64,000 nt of DNA from Chlorella sp. KRBP (lineage: Eukaryota > Chlorophyta > Trebouxiophyceae > Chlorellales > Chlorellaceae): assembly GCA_004335735.1 (NCBI GenBank), contig QAXK01001512.1, positions 1 through 64,000 on the forward strand. The letters are read 5' to 3'. A program made the position numbers and the translations under genes. The notes below the pieces were generated by a model. It made no database searches and was not told the origin of the DNA. It saw nothing but the letters and a program-made list of their open reading frames with translations. Below are positions 33,332-39,826 of this stretch, piece after piece (the stretch's first letter is position 1; each line of letters begins with the position of its first letter).

Positions 33332-34465
33332 TCAGGGGCGGTAGCCGGTGGGGTCCTCCCCGAGGTCGACGATGGCCGCCACCGGTCCGCCGCCGTCGGG
33401 GCCCTGGTGGGCGGCCGACACCGACACGAAGACCGCCGGGTCGCCGGTCACGGCTGCCGTGACGCCGCCGACGGCCGCCTTGATCTGCCGGTGCCAGTGC
33501 ACGTCGGAGTCGTCGAGCATCGCGTTGCGCCGCCCGCGGACGCGCCCGTCCTGGCTCGCCTCGCACTTGAGGAAGAGGTTGACCAGCCGGCCGCCCAGGT
33601 CGCTGTGGTGCGGACGCTCGGGCAGCTCGAGCCCGGCGTCGCGGATGGCCGCCCAGAGCCCGTCCTGGTCGAGGGCGTCGGTCATCACCGAGTGCCCGAT
33701 GCGGTAGCGCCCGCCGACCCCGCGCGCGTTGCCGACGACGACGACCTGTGCGCGGTCGAGCTCGACGCCCGAGGAGCACGAGGCCACCGACGAGTACAGC
33801 GACCGGTCGCGCAGCACGTCCTCGTCGCGCGGCATGCCGATCTCGCCGAGCGCGACCGCGATGCCGAGCGCCGTGCCGCCGTTCGAGACGTCCATCGAGG
33901 TCAGCGTGTCCTCGGTGAAGACGTCGTGGCCGCGCTCCTTGGCGTCGCGGATGGTGTCGATGGTGAGCAGCGGGGTCTTGGTCTGCACGTAGTGGACGTC
34001 GGCGGCGTCGGTGATGCCGGCCCGCTCCATGGCCACCTTCACCGCGTCGGCGACCTTCGAGACCATCGCCGTGCGCCCGATGTCCTCGGGCAGCAGCTGC
34101 TCGCTCATCGCGAAGCCGACCGTGAGGCGCGGCTCGTCGGTCTGCTCGGCCTTGTCGGCGGGCACGGTGGCGAAGATCGTCGCGTGCGGGCTGATGACGC
34201 CGTCGGTGCCGCCGGACCACACGATCGGCACGTCCTTGACCCGCTCGGGGTCGGCGCCCTTGGCGACCAGCAGCTCGCGGAAGGCGCGGTCGGCGATGAT
34301 GCGCGTGTAGTCGTTGACCCCGCCGTTGCCCTCGGTCTTGCCGATGACGGCGATGACCCGGTCCGCCTCCAGCACACCGGCGTCGATGAGGGCGCCGAGC
34401 TCTGAGGCGTCGGAGACGGAGTGCAGCGGGACCTTGCGGACCTCGATGGCGTCGGGCACGGTCAT
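33332..34465 (-). CDS. Ring-opening amidohydrolase (barbiturase / cyanuric acid hydrolase family)
   Basis: A 377-residue member of the small AtzD/barbiturase family, which hydrolyses an amide bond in cyclic imides: cyanuric acid to carboxybiuret, or barbiturate to ureidomalonate. The three-fold repeated domain plan is visible, each repeat giving a Lys and a Ser: K43 in VIGKTEGNGG with S84 in VWSGGTDGVISPH; a Lys in HYVQTKTPLLT with a Ser in SSVASCSSGVELD; a Lys in HWHRQIKAAVGG with SVSAAHQGPDGGG. I cannot separate the two activities from sequence alone; the neighbours favour barbiturase. The ATG overlaps the carbamate kinase stop (ATGA), with GAGAGGA before it. Confidence 0.92.
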   Translation of the reverse strand: MTVPDAIEVRKVPLHSVSDASELGALIDAGVLEADRVIAVIGKTEGNGGVNDYTRIIADRAFRELLVAKGADPERVKDVPIVWSGGTDGVISPHATIFATVPADKAEQTDEPRLTVGFAMSEQLLPEDIGRTAMVSKVADAVKVAMERAGITDAADVHYVQTKTPLLTIDTIRDAKERGHDVFTEDTLTSMDVSNGGTALGIAVALGEIGMPRDEDVLRDRSLYSSVASCSSGVELDRAQVVVVGNARGVGGRYRIGHSVMTDALDQDGLWAAIRDAGLELPERPHHSDLGGRLVNLFLKCEASQDGRVRGRRNAMLDDSDVHWHRQIKAAVGGVTAAVTGDPAVFVSVSAAHQGPDGGGPVAAIVDLGEDPTGYRP

Positions 34466-35406
34466 TCCTCTCGGTCGGGCTCGACGACGGTGCCGATGCG
34501 GCCGTCGACGGCGTCGGTGATGTGGGTGAGCGAGGTGATGACGCCGCGCGGACCGCCCGCGGCGACGAAGCGGGAGACGGCCTCGACCTTGGGGCCCATC
34601 GAGCCGGAGGCGAACTCGCCGGCGCCGGCGAGGGCGTGCAGCTCGGAGAGGGTGACCCGGCCGAGGTCGCGCTGGGCGTCCGTGCCGAACCCCACCGCGG
34701 CGTGGTCGACGTCGGTGGCGATGACGAGGACGTCGGCGTGCAGCGAGCGGGCGAGCAGGGCGGCGGTCAGGTCCTTGTCGACGACCGCCTCGACGCCACG
34801 CAGCGTGCCGTCGGCGTCCCGGACGACCGGGATGCCCCCACCGCCGGCCGTGACGACGACGTACCCGGCGTCGAGCAGGGTGCGGGCGGCGTCGACGTCG
34901 AGGACCTCGAGCGGCTCGGGGCTGGCCACCACCCGGCGCCAGCCCTTCTCGCCGCGGTCCTCCCAGACCTGCCCGTGCTCGACCATCCGCTGCGCCTGGT
35001 CCTCGGGCAGGTAGCGGCCGACGGGCTTGCTCGGGTGGGTGAACCCGGGGTCGTCGCGGTCGACGAGCGTGCGGGTGACCAGGGCCGCGACCGGGCGGTG
35101 GGCACCGGCCGCGGCGAGCGCGCCGTCGAGGGCGTCGAGGATGGTGAAGCCGAGCGTCCCCTGCGTCTGCGCGCCGCACCAGTCGAGGGGGACGGGCGGG
35201 ACGACGTGCGCGGCGAGCTCGTTCTTCACGAGGAGGTTGCCGACCTGCGGTCCGTTGCCGTGGGTGACGACGAGCTCGTGGCCGGCGGCGACGAGCCGGG
35301 CCGCGGCCTCCATCGCCCCGGTGACGGCGGCGATCTGGGCGACCGGTGTGGCGCTGCCGTCGGGACCGGTCATCGCGTTGCCGCCGAGGGCCAGCAGGAC
35401 CCGCAT
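34462..35406 (-). CDS. arcC: Carbamate kinase
   Basis: A 314-residue carbamate kinase, which makes ATP from carbamoyl phosphate and ADP in catabolic settings. Family motifs: LLALGGNAM at the start, VTHGNGPQVGNLL, AQTQGTLGF, VTAGGGGIPVV, VVDKDLTAALLA, VIATDVD and FASGSMGPKVEA. No arginine deiminase or catabolic ornithine carbamoyltransferase gene is nearby; instead it overlaps the ring-opening amidohydrolase gene, and a FdrA/DUF1116/DUF2877 carbamoyltransferase set lies at 61-64 kb. In E. coli the equivalent kinase is AllK, which takes carbamoyl phosphate from AllFGH. RBS GGCGAGGTGAC precedes the ATG. Confidence 0.95.
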   Translation of the reverse strand: MRVLLALGGNAMTGPDGSATPVAQIAAVTGAMEAAARLVAAGHELVVTHGNGPQVGNLLVKNELAAHVVPPVPLDWCGAQTQGTLGFTILDALDGALAAAGAHRPVAALVTRTLVDRDDPGFTHPSKPVGRYLPEDQAQRMVEHGQVWEDRGEKGWRRVVASPEPLEVLDVDAARTLLDAGYVVVTAGGGGIPVVRDADGTLRGVEAVVDKDLTAALLARSLHADVLVIATDVDHAAVGFGTDAQRDLGRVTLSELHALAGAGEFASGSMGPKVEAVSRFVAAGGPRGVITSLTHITDAVDGRIGTVVEPDREE

Positions 35407-35455
35407 GTCACCTCGCCTCCGCCGGGGTCCGGGCGGGGGTGCCCGGGCCTCGACC

Positions 35456-36691
35456 CTAGGGACGCGGGTGCGGCGCCCGCGTTGTCAGGTTCTGCCCAAC
35501 GGGGGCGGGCCCGTTGGCAGGAGCGGCATCGGCCTCGTCGAGCCAGGCCCGGACGGCCGCGCCGTGCTCGTCGAGCGCCGGCGGTGGGAGGTGCCGCTCC
35601 CGACCCCCGGCGAAGGTGTTGTCGTCGAAGCGGATCGGGGGTCCGGGCAGCTCGATGGGGCCGAGCACCGGGTGCTCGACCTCGACGACGAGGCCCTGCG
35701 ACCGGGTCTGCTCCCAGTCGTAGACCTCGTCGACGGTCCGCACCCGGCCGGCCGGGATGCCGAGCTCCCCGAGCCGGGCGAGCAGGTCCTCGGCCGTCCA
35801 CGCACCGAAGGCGGTGTCGATGACCTCGACGAGGTGGTCGCGATGGGTCACCCGGGCGGCGTTCGTCGCGAGCAGGGGGTCGGCGGGGTCGATGCCGAAG
35901 GCCTCGGCGAAGCGCACCCACAGCCCCTGCGAGCCGACGGCGACCTGCACCGGTCCGTCGGCGGCGTGGAACAGGCCGTACGGGGCGAGCGCCGGGTGGT
36001 GGTTGCCCTGCGCCCGCCCGACCCGGCCGGCCACCGTGTACGCCGTGCCCTGGAAGGCGTGGACGCCGACGACCGAGGCGAGCAGCGAGGTCCGCACGAC
36101 CCGGCCGCGACCGCTCAGCTCGCGCTCGCGCAGCGCCGCGGCCACGCCGAGGGCCCCGTGCAGCCCGGCGAGCAGGTCGGCGACGGGCACACCGACCCGC
36201 TGCGGCTCCTCCGGCGCCGGCCCGGTGACCGACATCAGGCCGGCCTCGCCCTGGGCGATCTGGTCGTAGCCGGCCCGGCCACCCTCGGGACCGTCGTGGC
36301 CGAAGCCGCTGATCGCGAGGACGACGAGCCCGGGGTTGAGCTCGTGCAGCCGCTCGGTCCCGAAGCCGAGCCGGTCCATGACGCCCGGCCGGAAGTTCTC
36401 GACGAGCACGTCGGCGTGCCGCACGAGGCGGGTCAGGGTCTCGCGGCCGTCGTCGGACTTCAGGTCCAGGACGATCGACTCCTTGTTGCGGTTGCAGGCG
36501 AGGAAGTACGTCGAGACGGGGTCGTCCTCAGGCCCGACGAACGGCGGGCCCCATCCGCGGGTGTCGTCGCCGCCCGCCGACTCGACCTTGACCACCCGGG
36601 CGCCGAGGTCGCCGAGCAGCATCGTGGCGTGCGGTCCGGCGAGGGCGCGGGAGAGGTCGACGACGGTGATGCCGTCGAGGGGGCCGGTCAC
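35456..36691 (-). CDS. Family III CoA transferase (CaiB/BaiF)
   Basis: A 411-residue CoA transferase that moves CoA between carboxylic acids through an aspartyl intermediate. Motifs: ITVVDLSRALAGPHATMLLGDLGARVVKVE at the start, VLVENFRPGVMDRLGFG, and the catalytic Asp in GRAGYDQIAQGEAGLMSVTG (near residue 150). It is first in the leftward operon with carbamate kinase and the ring-opening amidohydrolase, so its acid is probably a product of that pathway, such as malonate; this is inference. The GTG at 36691 follows AGAGGAGGA; an earlier ATG lies in the divergent promoter region. ACCCTA at 36721-36726 (TAGGGT on the minus strand) may be its -10. Confidence 0.92.
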   Translation of the reverse strand: MTGPLDGITVVDLSRALAGPHATMLLGDLGARVVKVESAGGDDTRGWGPPFVGPEDDPVSTYFLACNRNKESIVLDLKSDDGRETLTRLVRHADVLVENFRPGVMDRLGFGTERLHELNPGLVVLAISGFGHDGPEGGRAGYDQIAQGEAGLMSVTGPAPEEPQRVGVPVADLLAGLHGALGVAAALRERELSGRGRVVRTSLLASVVGVHAFQGTAYTVAGRVGRAQGNHHPALAPYGLFHAADGPVQVAVGSQGLWVRFAEAFGIDPADPLLATNAARVTHRDHLVEVIDTAFGAWTAEDLLARLGELGIPAGRVRTVDEVYDWEQTRSQGLVVEVEHPVLGPIELPGPPIRFDDNTFAGGRERHLPPPALDEHGAAVRAWLDEADAAPANGPAPVGQNLTTRAPHPRP

Positions 36692-36761
36692 GGCGGGTCC
36701 TCCTCTGGTCGGGTCCGGCCACCCTAGCGACGCCGTGCGAACCGCGGCCGGGGGTCGTCTC

Positions 36762-36794
36762 TTGAGCATCTGCTCAAGTTGAGCGTATGCTCAA
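36762..36794 (+). promoter_or_regulatory. Twin palindromic operators over a leaderless promoter
   Basis: Two 16-bp palindromes lie 1 nt apart: TTGAGCA-TC-TGCTCAA (36762-36777, perfect) and TTGAGC-GTAT-GCTCAA (36779-36794), centres 17 bp apart. The first covers a -35 (TTGAGC), the second contains the -10 TATGCT (36786-36791), which is 6 nt from the ATG at 36798. The TetR-type regulator encoded third in this operon is the obvious candidate to bind here and repress its own operon. Confidence 0.8.
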
Positions 36795-36797
36795 ATC

Positions 36798-37697
36798 ATG
36801 GCCTCGCCGCCGCCGCCGCTGCCCCTGCCGCCCGACCCGCCCACCGGGGCCGGTCCCGCTCGCGCCCGCACCCTCGGGCTGTCCGTCGTCGTGGGGCTCG
36901 TGGGACTCGCCGGTGTCGGCATCGCCGCGGCCACCGACCGCCTCGACACCGCCCTCCTCTTCGTCGGGGTCCCGTGCCTGCTCGCCTTCGCCATCGGGAT
37001 GGTCCGGGGCAGGGGCGGGTGGGGGCAGGTCTTCCAGGTGCTCACCGTCGTCCTGCTCCTCGCGGCGGCGGTCCTCCAGGAGGGAGCGATCTGCGTGGCC
37101 CTCACGGCCCCGCTCGTCTACGGCGTCGCCGGGCTCGTCTATGCGGCCGCGGCCCACGAGCGCCGGCGCAGCGGGTCGCTCGTCCTGCTCCCCGTCGTGG
37201 CCCTCGTCCTCGTCGAGGGCGTGCTGCCGGGCACCCGCATCCACCCCGACCAGCGGGCCGAGGCCGAGCGTGTCGTCGCGGCCCGCTGCACCGACTTCGA
37301 GGCGGCGCTGGCGCGCGGCCCCCGCATCGACGCCGACACCGACCGCCCGCTCCTGCTGCGGGTGCTGCGCTACCCGACGCCGACCGCGGCCACCGGGCAG
37401 GGCCTGGCCCCCGGCGACCGCTGGACCCTCACCCTCGCCGACGGCGAGGTGCGCACGCACGTCACCGAACGGCGCGGGTCGGCGCTGCGCTTCGCGCTGG
37501 ACGAGGACACGACGAAGCTGAGGAAGTGGGCGGCGGTCCGCGGCGGGTCGCTCGCCTGGACCGACACCGCCGACGGCTGCCGCGCGACCCTGACGATCGA
37601 CTACGAGCGCCGCCTCGACCCGGCGCTGTACTTCGGGCCGGTCACCGCCGCGTTCATGGACGCCGGCGCCGCGGCCTTCCTCGCGGGGCTGGACTGA
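36798..37697 (+). CDS. Membrane protein of TetR-controlled operon
   Basis: A 299-residue protein. A Pro-rich N-terminus leads to four to five TM helices (about 25-135), followed by a 160-residue soluble C-terminal domain beginning IHPDQRAEAERVVAARCTDF, with a mixed alpha/beta look. No signature is recognised. Its leaderless promoter lies inside two TetR-like operators, so its expression is probably induced with the next two genes. The gap to the next gene is 3 nt. A role in membrane or lipid stress is possible but unsupported by direct motifs. Confidence 0.75.
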   Translation: MASPPPPLPLPPDPPTGAGPARARTLGLSVVVGLVGLAGVGIAAATDRLDTALLFVGVPCLLAFAIGMVRGRGGWGQVFQVLTVVLLLAAAVLQEGAICVALTAPLVYGVAGLVYAAAAHERRRSGSLVLLPVVALVLVEGVLPGTRIHPDQRAEAERVVAARCTDFEAALARGPRIDADTDRPLLLRVLRYPTPTAATGQGLAPGDRWTLTLADGEVRTHVTERRGSALRFALDEDTTKLRKWAAVRGGSLAWTDTADGCRATLTIDYERRLDPALYFGPVTAAFMDAGAAAFLAGLD

Positions 37698-37700
37698 CCC

Positions 37701-38993
37701 GTGGGAGCCGCCGCCCTGCGCAACCTCACCCTCCTCCTGCCGGTGCTCGCGGTCGTGGCGGCCGCCGGGGTCCGGGGGAGGGCGGGCGACCTGCGGCCCC
37801 GGGTGCCGGCGGCGGTGCTCGCCACCCTCCTGGCCTGGACCGGTGTGCTCGCCGTCGAGGAGGCCGGCGCGTGGTGGGCCTTCGCCCCGGCGCCGACGAC
37901 CGTGCTGGGCATGCCGGTCGAGACGAGCCTGGGCTGGGCGCTGGCCTGGGGCGCGCTGCCGGTGCTCGCCGGGGGACAGCGGGCGCTCTGGTGGCTGGGG
38001 CTGGCCTGGGTCGACGTGCTCGTCGTGCCGCACCTGGCGCCGCTCGTCGTCCTCCACGACGACTGGCTCGTCGGCGAGGCCGCGCTCCTCGTCGTCGTGG
38101 CGGCCCCCGCGCTGGTGCTCGGGTGGGCCACCGTCGAGCGCCGGCTCCTCGGCGTCCGGGTCGTCCTCCAGGGGCTGGTCTTCACCGGGCTCGTCGGCTG
38201 GGTGGCGCCGACCCTCGCCCTGGCCCGCGACGGGCTGGGCTGGGCCGACGTCGTCGACCATCCACTGCCCGTCCGGGCGGCGCTGCTCGTCGTCGTCGTG
38301 GTGGTCGGTGTCCCCACCCTCGCCGCGGTCGCCGAGCTGTGGCGGGTGGGCGGCGGCACGCCGTTCCCGTGGGACCCGCCCGAGCGGCTCGTCACCACCG
38401 GTCCGTACGCCTACCTCCACAACCCGATGCAGACCGGGGCCGTCGCGCTGCTGCTCGTGCTCGCGGGGGCTGCGGGGTCGGTGACCCTGGGCCTGGGGGC
38501 CGTCGTCGCGACCGTCTTCTCCGAGGCGGTCGCCGAGCGGCACGAGCGGTCCGTCCTCGGGGCCCGCTGGCCCGAGCACGCGGCCTACCGGGCGGCCGTG
38601 CGGGGGTGGCTGCCCCGGTGGCGCCCGTCCGTCGCCGACCCGGCGACGGTGTGGGTGTCCCGGACGTGCGAGCCGTGCAGGACGACCGGCGAGGCGGTGC
38701 GGCGGCTCGGGCCCCGCGCGGTGGCGTTCCGCGCCGCGGAGGAGGCGCCCGTCCGGCTGACCCGGATGCGCTTCCACCAGCCGGCGGGCGCGGCCGAGCC
38801 CGGCGGACCCGGCGTCGAGGACCGCGGCGTGCCGGCCCTGGCCCGGGTCCTCGAGCGGGTGTCGCTGCCGTGGGCCTGGGTCGGCTGGCTCGTCCGGCTG
38901 CCGCTGCTGGACCGGGGGGTCCAGGCGGTCGCGGACGCGTGCGGCCTCGGTCCCCGCGACCTCCCGGCGACCGTGCGTACGGTGGCCCCGTGA
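37701..38993 (+). CDS. ICMT-like membrane methyltransferase fused to DCC/thioredoxin-like domain
   Basis: A 430-residue protein with many TM helices (about 1-285). The part ending near residue 310 has the PEMT/ICMT pattern LVTTGPYAYLHNPMQTGAV and EAVAERHERSVLGARWPEH of membrane phospholipid or isoprenylcysteine methyltransferases that use S-adenosylmethionine. The C-terminal 110 residues begin VWVSRTCEPCRTTGEAVRRL, a CxxC in a thioredoxin-like context, and resemble the DCC (DUF393) family. Such a fusion is not one I recognise. Start is a GTG 3 nt after the preceding gene; the TetR gene overlaps its end (GTGA). Confidence 0.75.
   Translation: MGAAALRNLTLLLPVLAVVAAAGVRGRAGDLRPRVPAAVLATLLAWTGVLAVEEAGAWWAFAPAPTTVLGMPVETSLGWALAWGALPVLAGGQRALWWLGLAWVDVLVVPHLAPLVVLHDDWLVGEAALLVVVAAPALVLGWATVERRLLGVRVVLQGLVFTGLVGWVAPTLALARDGLGWADVVDHPLPVRAALLVVVVVVGVPTLAAVAELWRVGGGTPFPWDPPERLVTTGPYAYLHNPMQTGAVALLLVLAGAAGSVTLGLGAVVATVFSEAVAERHERSVLGARWPEHAAYRAAVRGWLPRWRPSVADPATVWVSRTCEPCRTTGEAVRRLGPRAVAFRAAEEAPVRLTRMRFHQPAGAAEPGGPGVEDRGVPALARVLERVSLPWAWVGWLVRLPLLDRGVQAVADACGLGPRDLPATVRTVAP
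38978..38983 (+). promoter_or_regulatory. Internal leaderless -10 (TACGGT) for tetR gene
   Basis: TACGGT inside the end of the methyltransferase gene lies 6 nt (GGCCCC) before the GTG at 38990, which could give the regulator some constitutive expression besides read-through. Confidence 0.5.
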
Positions 38994-39619
38994 GCAGCAC
39001 GACGAAGCAGGACCTCATGGCCGCGGTGGTGCGCCTCACCGCGACCGCCGGGGCCCGGGGCCTGACCGCGCGGGCCATCGGTGCGGAGGCCGGGGTCAAC
39101 CAGGCCCTGATCTTCTACCACTTCGAGTCGGTCGAGAACCTCCTGCGCCTCGCGTACGCCGAGGCCACCGAGGCGATGGTGCGCGACTACGCCGAGGCGC
39201 TCGGGTCGGCCCGGACCTTCGAGGACCTGTACGCGGTGGGCGAACGGCTCGGCGCGAGCTCGCGCGAGGACGGGAGCGCGGCGCTGCTGACCCACGTCAT
39301 GGCCGCGGCCCACCACGACGAGCAGATGGCGGTGGCACTCGCCGCGTCCCTCGCGACCTGGCGCGAGGTCGTGACCGAGGCGGTCCGGCGCGTGGTGCGC
39401 CACCACGGGCTCGACGGCGTCCTCGACGCCGACGGCCTGGCCGCCGCGCTCGCCGCGTCGACGATCGGGATGGTCGCGGTCGACGCCCTGCCGGGGGCGC
39501 CGCTCGGCTCGACGCTGCGCGCGGTGCAGCCGCTGCCGCGGGTCGTCGACGCCCTCGCGGCCCGCTTCCCCCGTGCCCTGGCGCGGCGGATCGCCCGGTC
39601 CCTCGCACCCCGCTCCTGA
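38990..39619 (+). CDS. TetR-family transcriptional regulator
   Basis: A 209-residue TetR repressor. The N-terminal helix-turn-helix is GLTARAIGAEAGVNQALIFYHFESVENLL (residues about 22-50); the C-terminal domain is all-helical and would bind an unknown ligand. The GTG start overlaps the previous stop. It is the third gene of an operon whose promoter contains two TTGAGC-N4-GCTCAA palindromes, which are most likely its binding sites. Confidence 0.9.
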   Translation: MSSTTKQDLMAAVVRLTATAGARGLTARAIGAEAGVNQALIFYHFESVENLLRLAYAEATEAMVRDYAEALGSARTFEDLYAVGERLGASSREDGSAALLTHVMAAAHHDEQMAVALAASLATWREVVTEAVRRVVRHHGLDGVLDADGLAAALAASTIGMVAVDALPGAPLGSTLRAVQPLPRVVDALAARFPRALARRIARSLAPRS

Positions 39620-39647
39620 CCGCGACGCGGCCGAGCCGCAGGTCAGG
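39615..39647 (+). terminator. Hairpin terminator after tetR
   Basis: An outer stem CCTGACC/GGTCAGG (39615-39621 and 39641-39647) and an inner stem GCGGC/GCCGC form an interrupted hairpin that includes the stop codon. Confidence 0.55.
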
Positions 39648-39826
39648 GGACTTTGCCGAGAATTGACCAAGTCCATGACTTCCTCAGGTTCTTCTCAGGT
39701 CCGGGAGCCGGTTGGGTGGTCGACATGCGACGGGGCCGGGGGCCCACGAGCGTGTCGCGGCCGGGGGACCGGCCGGCGACGACCCCGGTGCCTCCCGTCG
39801 CGCCACCCACACGGAGGAGCACCGGG

